The translations under genes were made by a program, and so were the position numbers. DNA of 64,000 bases, from contig JARLHI010000048.1 in assembly GCA_031292355.1 (NCBI GenBank), positions 248,001 to 312,000 of the forward strand, given 5' to 3'. Below, piece after piece: positions 46,464 to 54,828 of this stretch; positions within the stretch are counted from its first letter, which is position 1, and each line of letters starts with the position of its first letter. Below the pieces are notes generated by a model. It was not told the DNA's origin. It saw only the letters and a list, made by a program, of their open reading frames with translations, and ran no database searches. This DNA is from Candidatus Obscuribacterales bacterium. Lineage in GTDB: Bacteria > Cyanobacteriota > Vampirovibrionia > Obscuribacterales > Obscuribacteraceae.

Positions 46464-46503
46464 CAAAAAATAACTCCCGAAGTTATTCACTTCGGGAGTT
46501 ATT
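46464..46503 (-). terminator. Strong hairpin between IMPase-family gene and SLH gene
   Basis: A perfect 14-bp stem, AATAACTCCCGAAG with CTTCGGGAGTTATT (46469-46482 with 46490-46503), loop of 7 bases. On the minus strand it is followed by a T-run (the C-A6 at 46464-46470), so it terminates the leftward SLH gene. Confidence 0.9.
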
Positions 46504-46548
46504 AAAGTAGATCAGGTAAGACACAAGTCGTGCTACAGGGTATTAGAG

Positions 46549-47112
46549 TTAAAACAAGAACTCGTAGATACCACGTGCGCCACGACCAACGCCAACCAAA
46601 ATATCGCGAGCATCAATGAATGTGCCCTTCACGAGGCGCTCATAGATGAAGCCTTTTTGGCGTTCAGCATAAGCGAGTCTCATGTCTTGTTCGATATTCT
46701 TGTCTTCAACTGCCTTCATGCGTGCTTCCAAAGAATCAACGCGAGCCTTCAGCTGATTTAATTCACCACGGAACTCATCGAGCAACGCAGCAAACTTTTC
46801 CAAGTCGGCTTTGTCAGCTTTTGTATTGAGTCGTTCTGTGATGCACTGTTCATACTTGTATAGTGCGGCTGCCATTTCAAAACGTGTTGCAGACTTTTGT
46901 CCACGATACGTTCTGTCTGGATAACCAACCAACACGTGACACTGATTGTTTACGAGCTCCTTGAGCGCGTTGTAAGCCCATTCGTTACCCACAACGTCGG
47001 TCAACTCACTTACATTGGTTGCGCCCTGTGCGCTAGCCGGTGTAGTGGAGATCAAGGTGCTCGCACTTACGGCAACGAGTGCGGTAAGTAAGGATGCAAA
47101 CCCCTTTTTCAT
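46549..47112 (-). CDS. Short cyanobacterial-type SLH domain protein
   Basis: A 187-residue secreted protein starting at ATG 47112, ten bases after AGGGAG. Residues 1-29 are a signal peptide (S-L-L-T-A-L-V-A-V-S-A-S). One SLH repeat follows: E-L-T-D-V-V-G-N-E-W-A-Y near residue 34 through G-Y-P-D-R-T-Y-R-G-Q-K-S near residue 64 and T-R-F-E-M-A-A-A-L. A coiled coil lies near residues 105-150 (L-K-A-R-V-D-S-L-E-A-R-M). Cyanobacterial porins share this start but carry a 350-residue OprB barrel, which is absent here. It may link peptidoglycan to an outer layer. Confidence 0.9.
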   Translation of the reverse strand: MKKGFASLLTALVAVSASTLISTTPASAQGATNVSELTDVVGNEWAYNALKELVNNQCHVLVGYPDRTYRGQKSATRFEMAAALYKYEQCITERLNTKADKADLEKFAALLDEFRGELNQLKARVDSLEARMKAVEDKNIEQDMRLAYAERQKGFIYERLVKGTFIDARDILVGVGRGARGIYEFLF

Positions 47113-47155
47113 ATGGTAAATACTCCCTTGCAATGACCTGAATCTAACGGTCGCC

Positions 47156-47183
47156 ATCATAGCTTAATTGTTCCTGCGTTGAA
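47156..47183 (-). promoter_or_regulatory. Candidate promoter for the SLH gene
   Basis: On the minus strand a good -10 box TATGAT (47156-47161) lies 44 bases before the ATG at 47112. The best -35 candidate, TTCAAC (47178-47183), is 16 bases upstream and only a weak match. Confidence 0.35.
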
Positions 47184-47855
47184 GGGGAATGAAACGTCAA
47201 AATTGATTGATGCCGTAAAAAATGTGCAAAATCTGCATCCAGTGCAGCTTAAAGCGTCATTAAAAAACACTAATAAATTAACATTCCATCGCCCAAAATA
47301 TATCCACCCGCAATCCCGCAAAGTCGCTCTAGCTCTAGGTTCATGGCAACCACTCGTCAAGAACTCGCAAGCCCTTCCTGGCATCTTTTTTTATCAGACA
47401 GCCGGAAATGGCTTTTTAGCGAGTTTCAAAGGTGGTATCAAAAACAGTGCCACTTACTTCAAACACAGGCCAAAACACGGAACCGCATCTGGTGCTAATC
47501 GCACAAGTCACCAGACCTTAAACAAAGAATCACGGAATATTGAATCTAAATGCGCTTCGATCAAAAACATGATTATCGTTTCAAAGCGTATTGGGTTCCC
47601 TTCCTCAGCAATCCTAGGCACATGTCGCGAGCTGGATGAAAATAGTTCCCGAATCGCCCGCCTGGATCCTGCCTTAAGCAAGAAAAGATTGCGCAGCCCT
47701 TGTCAAAGGGTGATCCAAATAGACCACAATGCAGGACGCCTACAGATTTACGAGTAATGACAACAAAAATCAGCGACTGACTGGTTTGATAAGTAGAATA
47801 GAACATAAATATTCTCACGTAGCCAAAAGCGCCGATAACATTTCTGGAGAAAACC
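47184..47855. other. Long intergenic region between SLH gene and gatD
   Basis: This 670-bp region lies between divergent genes. A 192-codon plus-strand frame (47179-47757) spans most of it, but the product is basic, has no recognisable family, signal peptide or ribosome binding site, and reads like chance sequence. The region could instead hold regulatory DNA for the SLH gene. No terminator or RNA fold was found. Confidence 0.4.
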
Positions 47856-48581
47856 ATGCCAGCCCATGATCTGAGAATCGCACATTTATATGCGCACTTC
47901 CTCAATATCTACGGAGACAGAGGCAATATCATCACCCTCCAGCAACGAGCCAAATGGCGCGGAATCGACGCGACTGTCACAGCAATCGGATTGGGTGAAA
48001 AATTCGACCCCGATCAATTTGATCTCTATTTCATCGGTGGTGGTCAAGATAAGCAGCAACAGGTAATCGCTGAAGACCTGATCAAACGCCAGGATGTTAT
48101 TCAAGACGCCGTCAAACAGGGCGCCGTAATACTGGCTATTTGCGGCGGCTATCAGTTGCTCGGTCACTATTACAAACCTGCTCAAGGCGATGAATTAAAA
48201 GGACTATCTGTGCTCGACGCCTTCACTGTCGCCGGTGACAGACGCATGATTGGCAATGTCACGGTCAAACGTGACGATCAAACGACACTGGTTGGCTTTG
48301 AAAATCACAGTGGTAAAACTTTTTTAGGCAAGGACGTCAAGGCGCTCGGCAAAGTCACTGTGGGCAATGGCAACAATGGTGAAGATGGTCTTGAAGGAGT
48401 GGCCTCTGGGTCCGTTTATGGCACTTACTTACACGGCTCGTTGTTGCCCAAAAATCCTCACTTTGCAGATCGTCTAATTACAGAAGCCTTGCTTAGAAGG
48501 CATGGTAACGTAGTGCTTGCGCCGCTCGACGATTCAATAGAACTCGCAGCGCACCAAAGAGCACTGTCCCTGCCAGCGTGA
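47856..48581 (+). CDS. gatD: Lipid II isoglutaminyl synthase, glutaminase subunit
   Basis: A 241-residue class I glutamine amidotransferase of the GatD/CobQ-like type. The Cys nucleophile is in A-I-C-G-G-Y-Q-L-L-G near residue 94, and the catalytic His in Y-L-H-G-S-L-L-P-K-N near residue 189. The opening H-L-Y-A-H-F-L-N-I-Y-G-D-R-G-N matches GatD. With MurT it would amidate the D-glutamate of lipid II. No murT is beside it, although the two are usually paired. The start is ATG 47856 with GGAG upstream. It precedes a glycosyltransferase gene by 9 bp. Confidence 0.88.
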   Translation: MPAHDLRIAHLYAHFLNIYGDRGNIITLQQRAKWRGIDATVTAIGLGEKFDPDQFDLYFIGGGQDKQQQVIAEDLIKRQDVIQDAVKQGAVILAICGGYQLLGHYYKPAQGDELKGLSVLDAFTVAGDRRMIGNVTVKRDDQTTLVGFENHSGKTFLGKDVKALGKVTVGNGNNGEDGLEGVASGSVYGTYLHGSLLPKNPHFADRLITEALLRRHGNVVLAPLDDSIELAAHQRALSLPA

Positions 48582-48590
48582 CCCCAAATC

Positions 48591-49292
48591 GTGAAAAAGC
48601 TTTCCATTCTCATTCCTGTTTACAACGAAAAGAAAACTATCATTCAGGTCTTAGATGCAGTCTCCAAGGCTCCTATAGAAGGACTGGAGCGAGAGTTGAT
48701 TGTGGTCGATGATGGCTCCCAAGATGGCACCCGCGAAATTCTAAGAGAACTCGACGGATCACTTTATAGCGCCAAGATTTATTTTCACGAAGCTAATCAA
48801 GGCAAAGGTGCGGCGTTACGCACGGCTCAAGGTTATGCCACAGGCGACATCATTTTGATTCAGGACGCTGACCTCGAGTATGACCCCGGTCAATATTCCA
48901 AATTGCTTCAGCCGATTTTGGAAGGTCGAGCCGATGTAGTCTATGGCTCGCGCCTGGCAGGCGGATCAGTCACGCGCGCCTTCAAAGTGTTACATCTGTT
49001 CGGCAATAAATTCCTCAGCCTTTTGACGAATATCCTTTACAACTGCACAATCACCGACATGGAAACTTGCTACAAAGTTTTCAGAGCAGACATTTTCAAG
49101 AAAGTCGTGATTAAATCCAATCGCTTTGACTTCGAGCCTGAAATTACAGCCAAAGTCTTAAAGCAGAAAGTGCGCTTGTTCGAACTACCAATCAACTATT
49201 ACGGCAGAGATTACGACGAAGGCAAGAAAATCACCTGGCGCGACGGCTTTGCCGCAGTCTGGGCGCTGGTCAAATTTCGCTTCGTCGACTGA
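48591..49292 (+). CDS. Family 2 glycosyltransferase
   Basis: A 233-residue GT2 enzyme of the dolichyl-phosphate-mannose-synthase-like type. It starts at GTG 48591. The fold marks are S-I-L-I-P-V-Y-N-E-K-K near residue 4, V-V-D-D-G-S-Q-D-G-T near residue 38 and I-Q-D-A-D-L-E-Y near residue 86 (metal-binding acid pair). A short hydrophobic segment near residue 140 (L-F-G-N-K-F-L-S-L-L-T-N-I-L-Y) may touch the membrane, and E-T-C-Y-K-V-F near residue 158 is common in polyprenyl-phosphate glycosyltransferases. It follows gatD by 9 bp, which suggests a shared cell-wall role, as inference. Confidence 0.9.
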   Translation: MKKLSILIPVYNEKKTIIQVLDAVSKAPIEGLERELIVVDDGSQDGTREILRELDGSLYSAKIYFHEANQGKGAALRTAQGYATGDIILIQDADLEYDPGQYSKLLQPILEGRADVVYGSRLAGGSVTRAFKVLHLFGNKFLSLLTNILYNCTITDMETCYKVFRADIFKKVVIKSNRFDFEPEITAKVLKQKVRLFELPINYYGRDYDEGKKITWRDGFAAVWALVKFRFVD

Positions 49293-49401
49293 TTTCACCC
49301 CCCATTTTTCCGATTTTCGAGCTTTTTAGATGATTTCACTTGCAACCGCTTGGCGACTTGCTAAGATTTAGCTAACGAACTTCCCATATATGGATTAGAT
49401 T

Positions 49402-50007
49402 ATGAAGTCATTTTCTGCAAGTCCAATAAAGACCTCCTTACTAGCCACGCTTCTTGCATTCACTACGGCATACCTCGCCATGCCAAACGGGCAAGCCCAA
49501 GAAAGCAATTCAGGGCGAGTAATCATGCAAAGTCAAAATGGTCTGGCACACCCGGGCGGCACTTACATTGGGCCAGGGACGGCCTCTGCCACTGCTCGCG
49601 GCCAGTATGGAACCGGAGCTCAAAACAATCCCAATTTGCCACGCGTCAACATGGGATCCACTGTTGCCACTCCAGGCGACAATATGTACGGCGCTAATCC
49701 CACCCAGGTGAACCAACCCGGGCGAAACCAGGGCACTTACTATGTGAACCCAGCCACATCAGCCAACGGCGTCAATCGCAATTTGCCAGCGGTTAAGCTG
49801 GGCTCGACCGTAGGCATTGCTGGCGACAACATCCGCAGCGATATGAACGGTGTAAACCAGGTCAAGAAAGCGCCAGCAACATATTTTGACCACTCGGTCC
49901 ATCAGCCGATGTATTATCAACAGCAACAACCACAACAAGTCCAGCAAGTCCAAGGTGTGGGCGCTTATGGCGACGCTGCTCCGGTCAAGCAGGAAATTCA
50001 CTTCTAA
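49402..50007 (+). CDS. Secreted Asn/Gln-rich repeat protein
   Basis: A 201-residue protein with a signal peptide (L-L-A-T-L-L-A-F-T-T-A-Y-L-A) and a low-complexity mature part. A motif occurs twice: N-P-N-L-P-R-V-N-M-G-S-T-V-A-T-P-G-D-N-M near residue 72 and N-R-N-L-P-A-V-K-L-G-S-T-V-G-I-A-G-D-N-I near residue 128. The end is a glutamine-rich stretch around Y-Y-Q-Q-Q-Q-P-Q-Q-V-Q-Q. No enzyme motif is present. It may be a matrix or surface protein. The start is ATG 49402; the family is not known to me. Confidence 0.6.
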   Translation: MKSFSASPIKTSLLATLLAFTTAYLAMPNGQAQESNSGRVIMQSQNGLAHPGGTYIGPGTASATARGQYGTGAQNNPNLPRVNMGSTVATPGDNMYGANPTQVNQPGRNQGTYYVNPATSANGVNRNLPAVKLGSTVGIAGDNIRSDMNGVNQVKKAPATYFDHSVHQPMYYQQQQPQQVQQVQGVGAYGDAAPVKQEIHF

Positions 50008-50036
50008 TTTATTGGACTCTTAGTCCAGGAGAGTGC

Positions 50037-51278
50037 ATGAAAACAGTCGTAGTCCTTGGCGGAGCTGGAGCCATGGGACAAATAATCGTCCGAGATCTTT
50101 TGCAATTTTCCACATTCGACGAAATTGTTGTCGCCGATTTTGATAAAGAAAAAGCCGCATCACTTGCTAAATCTCTCAAATCTTCAAAAGTCAAAGGCGT
50201 CTTTGCTGATTTAAAAGATCACGATGGACTGGTTAAAACACTGAGCGGCGCTCATGTTCTGGTTAACTCCACTCCATATATTTTCAACGTTCAGGTGATG
50301 GAAGCAGCGCTTGCAGCGAAGTGCCATTATCTCGATCTCGGTGGCATGTTCCATGTCACGCTCAAACAGCTGGAATTAAACGAGAAATTTCGCTCGGCCG
50401 GATTGCTGGCAATTCTAGGGATGGGAGCAGCACCTGGTCTGACTAATGTCATGGCAGCAAGCGCAGCCCTTTTGCTGGAGCGCATCACAGCTATTGAGGT
50501 TGTTGTTGGTTGTGCAGATTTCACAAAGTCGGATCATCCGTTTCTGGTGCCTTATGCTCTCGATACCATTCTGGACGAATATACGATGCCACCGATGGTC
50601 TACGAAGAATATGATTTTCAAGCCAAACAACCACTCGATGGTGAAATTGAAATAGATTTTCCACAACCAGTAGGTCGCGTAAAAGCAATCTACACCCTGC
50701 ACTCCGAAGTGGCTACTTTACCTACTTCTTTTTCGATGAAAGGCTTGCAGACAGCTAGTTTCAGACTCGGACTGCCACCAGAGTTTCACGACCGTCTGAA
50801 ATTTTTGGTTGGGCTTGGTTTCGGCGTAAAAGAATCCATTAAAATCACCGGTCGCAAAGATGGAAAGAATGTTGAAGTCGAGATGACACCACGGGTAATG
50901 CTCGCCGAAGTGCTAAAACAACTAGACCCATCACCTGCTCAGGTCGATGATTGCGAAGTCATTCGCGTCGACGTTTCAGGCACAATTGAAGGTGCTCCAC
51001 GCCTCATTCGTATGGAGAGTCTTGTCATGTGCGACAAAGAAAACAATATCTCCTGCGGAGCACTCGATACAGGCGTTCCACCATCTATAGTGGCAGAGAT
51101 GATCAATACTCAAGTCATTGCGCGCAAGGGCGTACTCGCACCTGAAAATTGCGTACCTCAGAGTTTATTTTTTGAAGAGCTAGCAAAGAGAAACATTGTC
51201 GTGGAAATGCATGACATAGCGATCGATAATCCTAAAACAAGGATCATTGCCGCTCAACCAGGCAATTTCAGAATCTAG
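50037..51278 (+). CDS. Saccharopine dehydrogenase family protein
   Basis: A 413-residue protein with an N-terminal Rossmann fold (V-V-V-L-G-G-A-G-A-M-G-Q near residue 4) and A-D-F-D-K-E-K-A near residue 32. The saccharopine-dehydrogenase-like C-terminal region is recognised by A-A-P-G-L-T-N near residue 130 and H-S-E-V-A-T-L-P near residue 222. The start is ATG 50037 with GGAGAG upstream. Members of this family include saccharopine reductase and carboxynorspermidine dehydrogenase; substrate cannot be told. The stop overlaps the convergent gene by 4 bp. Confidence 0.85.
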   Translation: MKTVVVLGGAGAMGQIIVRDLLQFSTFDEIVVADFDKEKAASLAKSLKSSKVKGVFADLKDHDGLVKTLSGAHVLVNSTPYIFNVQVMEAALAAKCHYLDLGGMFHVTLKQLELNEKFRSAGLLAILGMGAAPGLTNVMAASAALLLERITAIEVVVGCADFTKSDHPFLVPYALDTILDEYTMPPMVYEEYDFQAKQPLDGEIEIDFPQPVGRVKAIYTLHSEVATLPTSFSMKGLQTASFRLGLPPEFHDRLKFLVGLGFGVKESIKITGRKDGKNVEVEMTPRVMLAEVLKQLDPSPAQVDDCEVIRVDVSGTIEGAPRLIRMESLVMCDKENNISCGALDTGVPPSIVAEMINTQVIARKGVLAPENCVPQSLFFEELAKRNIVVEMHDIAIDNPKTRIIAAQPGNFRI

Positions 51279-52219
51279 GCGAGCCCATCACTCAAAGTCA
51301 GTGGCTTGTTGATCAAATGCAGGCGGTGGAGAATATCTAGCTCCATTTTTATGGTTTCAAACCCCTGCACGAACCATTTTGCATCTGACGGATTGACGAC
51401 CGCATCCAGGCATAACGAATTCGACTTGCTTGTCTTCGACTCATCCTTGATAGCGGGATCTTTGGCGCCTTTTAAAGTGAACGACTTGATGGGCGACTGC
51501 TCGTTTGCGAAAAACTCTCTGATTTGCCATTGCGAAAAGAACTCTTGCAACAAGAACCCGTTGTCACCGCGAACAATATAGGCTTTATCAACATCCACAC
51601 TGCCCGTCCGAATTGTGGGCAGCAGCAGCTCATTGCGCAAATCGGCAAATGCACCCGTGAGGTCTTTGGTCATGCCTGGTGCAAACCCCTGAAAAGCATT
51701 CATCAAAAATTGAGCGGCGTCAGGCTGTATAAAGTGATTTCGATTCATATGTATGGAAAATTGCTTGGCAGCATCGAAATTGACCACATATTTAACCGCG
51801 TAACTCTTTTCAGGCAAGATTGGGATCACACTGCGTAGCTCTACAGTCCAGCCCTTATATTCGACTTTCATGGAAGCTGACTTTAAGTACTCCCCCATTT
51901 TTGCCTGCAGATCGTAATATTCAGGCGGCATATCGTCTAAAGAAGGCGTGAACGGTCCTTCCCAGATAATGCCCTTAACTTTGGGTGCAATCGACCGAAA
52001 GGTCTTGAGCAAGGCCTCATAGGGTTCAGCGACGACCTTTTTGGCCTGATCCTTGAGCAAAGATTCGATATTCACATTGAGATCCATACAAAGTCCTTTT
52101 TCTATAATCTGCCATGATTCGATTTTAGTGCCAGTCAGCTCTGCTTTGCAGCTTACGCCCGTTTTCTTTAGAATTAGTTTGGCTCCAGTTCGGTCTAAAA
52201 AAGAATAAGCTCCTCTCAC
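51275..52219 (-). CDS. Hypothetical protein, 314 aa
   Basis: A soluble protein of mixed helix and strand with no signal peptide. It is unusual in having two plausible starts: GTG 52219 and, after a good AAAAGGA site, ATG 52087. The first 44 residues look coding (A-K-L-I-L-K-K-T-G-V-S-C-K-A-E-L and a W-Q-I-I-E strand), so the longer form is used. Later blocks include G-W-T-V-E-L-R-S-V-I-P near residue 145 and M-N-R-N-H-F-I-Q-P-D near residue 183. I do not recognise the family. It overlaps the saccharopine-dehydrogenase gene by 4 bp. Confidence 0.6.
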   Translation of the reverse strand: MRGAYSFLDRTGAKLILKKTGVSCKAELTGTKIESWQIIEKGLCMDLNVNIESLLKDQAKKVVAEPYEALLKTFRSIAPKVKGIIWEGPFTPSLDDMPPEYYDLQAKMGEYLKSASMKVEYKGWTVELRSVIPILPEKSYAVKYVVNFDAAKQFSIHMNRNHFIQPDAAQFLMNAFQGFAPGMTKDLTGAFADLRNELLLPTIRTGSVDVDKAYIVRGDNGFLLQEFFSQWQIREFFANEQSPIKSFTLKGAKDPAIKDESKTSKSNSLCLDAVVNPSDAKWFVQGFETIKMELDILHRLHLINKPLTLSDGLA

Positions 52220-52287
52220 GGTTGACTCGAATCTCTTGGATATAATGGACGCCGCGCTTCAGACCGCGTTAACCCTGTAGATTTCGA

Positions 52288-53295
52288 ATGTCACTGAAGA
52301 ATTTCGTTTCGACTATCCTTTTACTTTTATGCACTTGTGCCGGTCAGATGAATCTTGGCGCAACGGCTCTAGCTAATATTGAAGATCCGAGCAAGCCAGC
52401 CCAAGAACCAGCGATAGTAGACAAAGGCAAAAATGAGAAAGACGAGCCTGTACTTTCGCCTGAGTGTATCGAAATTGCTGCGATAACTGGAATTCAAGCT
52501 TTATGCAAGCAATTGGATGATGAGCAGAAGAATCACTCCAACCAATTCAACGATATGCAGAAAATTTTGCACAATCAACGCATCATTTACTTACACACCA
52601 AAATCAATTTGTACCTGCACACAGCAAATCTGGAAATTACTTCAGTCACCGGGAAACTGAATTCCGGTCTAGCCGAGCTTGCCGACCGTCAGGCATCGAT
52701 TTCAGACGCGCGAGCCCGCTCGTTGCGCCGCAATAATTTCGTCAACCTGGTCAGCGGTGGCATCACTAAAATCGGCGGTTATTCAACAGCTCTGGCCAAT
52801 GCATCACCAATTCCGACTAACGTGCTCGAAGTTTTCGACGGGGGTGTGCAAAGTAGTCTGTCGGCGATGACCATGCGTCAGCTCAAAGAAGAAGCGGCAT
52901 TGAGCAAGGAAAAACCAGCCATTCTTGGTACTTTTTTAAATGGTAGCAACGCTTCAACGAAATTGTTTCCAGAAAGTGTGTGGACGTATCTCGCACACAA
53001 AGCACCAGATTCAACAAGCAGATTACTGACTGGCGCCAAAACCGAAAGCCGGCGAAAAGCCCTCATAGACTATTGGATCAAAGAAGGACGTTTGAAGGAT
53101 TCAGCTGCCGGCGCTAGAAAAAATCAACCTAAACGCACGCGCGAATTATCTGGTCTTAAATTGCCAATGAATGATTTAGACGATACCGTTTCGATGATGT
53201 CTGATCTTAAATCTGTCGTTGCAGGAATGGAAAACAGCTTGATGGAGCTGTCTCAGGTCCTTAAACATTCCTACCAGGATGACCCTGAAATTTAG
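52288..53295 (+). CDS. Secreted coiled-coil hypothetical protein
   Basis: A 335-residue protein with a signal peptide (F-V-S-T-I-L-L-L-L-C-T-C-A-G, cleaved probably near residue 30). The middle, residues 65-160, is helical and likely coiled coil (E-I-T-S-V-T-G-K-L-N-S-G-L-A-E-L), and a hydrophobic-glycine block N-L-V-S-G-G-I-T-K-I-G-G-Y-S follows near residue 153. The C-terminal third is charged and helical (D-L-D-D-T-V-S-M-M-S-D-L). No known domain is recognised. It is transcribed away from the preceding gene, with 68 bp between the two starts. Confidence 0.6.
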   Translation: MSLKNFVSTILLLLCTCAGQMNLGATALANIEDPSKPAQEPAIVDKGKNEKDEPVLSPECIEIAAITGIQALCKQLDDEQKNHSNQFNDMQKILHNQRIIYLHTKINLYLHTANLEITSVTGKLNSGLAELADRQASISDARARSLRRNNFVNLVSGGITKIGGYSTALANASPIPTNVLEVFDGGVQSSLSAMTMRQLKEEAALSKEKPAILGTFLNGSNASTKLFPESVWTYLAHKAPDSTSRLLTGAKTESRRKALIDYWIKEGRLKDSAAGARKNQPKRTRELSGLKLPMNDLDDTVSMMSDLKSVVAGMENSLMELSQVLKHSYQDDPEI

Positions 53296-53343
53296 AAGAA
53301 AATTTTGCAAAGGGTAGCCATCTAGAGTGAGCCAGCCATAGAA

Positions 53344-53628
53344 TCAATCGGGAGTGGGCATACCTAAATCCTCGATTCCCTTGTTGAATTTTTTTGCCTC
53401 ATGCCAGCGAATTGCAGAGATTCCCTGCGTGCTACTAAGCGCCTGATGAATTTGCTGCAGTGCTTCGATTGCTATTTCTTTTTTGCCAATACCAAAAGCG
53501 GACAAAAAGCCGCTGCCGTGACAATCAACGAAGCAAACGTCGTCTCCAAAACAGTCGGGATTGACGAAATAATCTCGCTCTTCCGTTTTGTTAAACATGT
53601 CGGATTGAAACGTCACCATTGTTCTCAT
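53344..53628 (-). CDS. Hypothetical protein, 94 aa
   Basis: A small minus-strand gene with a possible start at ATG 53628 or ATG 53616. The product is acidic and has three cysteines (N-P-D-C-F-G-D-D-V-C-F-V-D-C), plus G-F-L-S-A-F-G-I-G-K-K-E and W-H-E-A-K-K-F near the end. It lies 51 bp downstream of the AbrB-type gene on the same strand, so it could be its last operon member. I do not recognise it. Confidence 0.45.
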   Translation of the reverse strand: MRTMVTFQSDMFNKTEERDYFVNPDCFGDDVCFVDCHGSGFLSAFGIGKKEIAIEALQQIHQALSSTQGISAIRWHEAKKFNKGIEDLGMPTPD

Positions 53629-53679
53629 CGCATTATTCTTTCCGATAACCTAACTTTCTTTACACGGAACCATTTGTTC

Positions 53680-54819
53680 TCAATTCGACTCGAGGCTGAC
53701 TTCTTTTCTCTCAAGCTTTTCGAGATCGAGAATTTCGTCTGTACGAACATGACCAGTCATTATTCGAGAAAATAGTTTTACGAGCAACGGACCGGTCGTG
53801 AGCACCAGAACCAATCTGGAAAAGTGTACTGTCAAAACAATAGCCGGGTCTGCCTGCACTTCTGAGGCAATGACAGCAACTGAATCCAGCCCACCAGGTG
53901 TTGCTGCAAGATAAGCGGTAACACCATTTAAATTGATCATTTTGGAAAATGCCATCGCAATAAGCATTGAACCGAACATCAAAAATAATGAGGCACCAAT
54001 CAACGAAAAAGCTAAATGCTTCATGCGCTCGACGACGCTTTGATCGAATTGAGAGCCAATTTGCAAGCCAAGACCCGCATACACCAGCCACAAAACTGGT
54101 TGAGCAAAGCCCAGCGAAAATCCCAGAGACGAAATAAAAAGTGAAAGAAAGAGTGGCACGATCATAGTACCAGCAGGTATTCTCAGCTTTAAGCCAATGA
54201 ACACGCCGGCAATTGCAACAAGCAAAGAGAGCATGTTGCTACCAAGAGAAACAACTGCTGGTGCAAGCAATACGTTGCCAGCCGAGGCACTGTTGACGCC
54301 AATAATAGAGCTGCCCACACTGACCATCAAAACAATGACAAGCAAGCGAGTGTACTGCATCACTGACACAAGGCGAGGATCGGCACCAAATGTTTCGCTG
54401 ATAGCGGCCATCTCACCAGCACCACCAGGCAACGTACCCAACAAGGCAGTCGCAGGGCTGAGCTTGCCGAAGTAGACAAAGAACAGGGCATTGAGAATCG
54501 TAAACACTTGCATTGAGACAACGACGAATAGAACTGGCAGCCAGTGCACCTGCAAAACGGCAAGAGATGAAGCCGTAAAAGATGATGCCAGAGAAACACC
54601 GATGATGCCCTGAACAAGAAAGAAACTTGGTTTAGTCAGACGGATGCTGCTCAGTCCGCGCACGGCAAAGATTGCAGACACAATCAAGGGCGCAATCAAA
54701 AAGGCAGCAGGGATATGCGCTGCTCGCGCAACTACTGCCCCGAGCGCAGCCAGGACAACCAGACAAAGCAAAGCTTTTGCCGAGCCATGACCGACAACGA
54801 ATTGTGGAATAAGCTTCAC
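53680..54819 (-). CDS. AbrB family membrane protein (duplicated domain)
   Basis: A 379-residue protein with about ten hydrophobic helices and the twofold AbrB/AmoA-like duplication: L-P-G-G-A-G-E-M-A-A-I-S-E-T-F-G-A-D near residue 132 and A-T-P-G-G-L-D-S-V-A-V-I-A-S-E-V near residue 308. Despite the family name in some databases, it is a membrane protein, not a DNA-binding AbrB factor. The start is GTG 54819. It follows fabD by 9 bp and is the last clear gene of the yceD operon. A transport role is likely, substrate unknown. Confidence 0.82.
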   Translation of the reverse strand: MKLIPQFVVGHGSAKALLCLVVLAALGAVVARAAHIPAAFLIAPLIVSAIFAVRGLSSIRLTKPSFFLVQGIIGVSLASSFTASSLAVLQVHWLPVLFVVVSMQVFTILNALFFVYFGKLSPATALLGTLPGGAGEMAAISETFGADPRLVSVMQYTRLLVIVLMVSVGSSIIGVNSASAGNVLLAPAVVSLGSNMLSLLVAIAGVFIGLKLRIPAGTMIVPLFLSLFISSLGFSLGFAQPVLWLVYAGLGLQIGSQFDQSVVERMKHLAFSLIGASLFLMFGSMLIAMAFSKMINLNGVTAYLAATPGGLDSVAVIASEVQADPAIVLTVHFSRLVLVLTTGPLLVKLFSRIMTGHVRTDEILDLEKLERKEVSLESN

Positions 54820-54828
54820 AGACTCTGT

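Noticed and set aside
47179-47757. 192-codon open frame between the SLH gene and gatD
   Set aside because: No ribosome binding site, no family, basic low-sense composition; likely chance in an intergenic region.
53680-54819. Reading the AbrB-named gene as a DNA-binding regulator
   Set aside because: It has about ten membrane helices and the AmoA-like duplication, not a swapped-hairpin DNA-binding fold.
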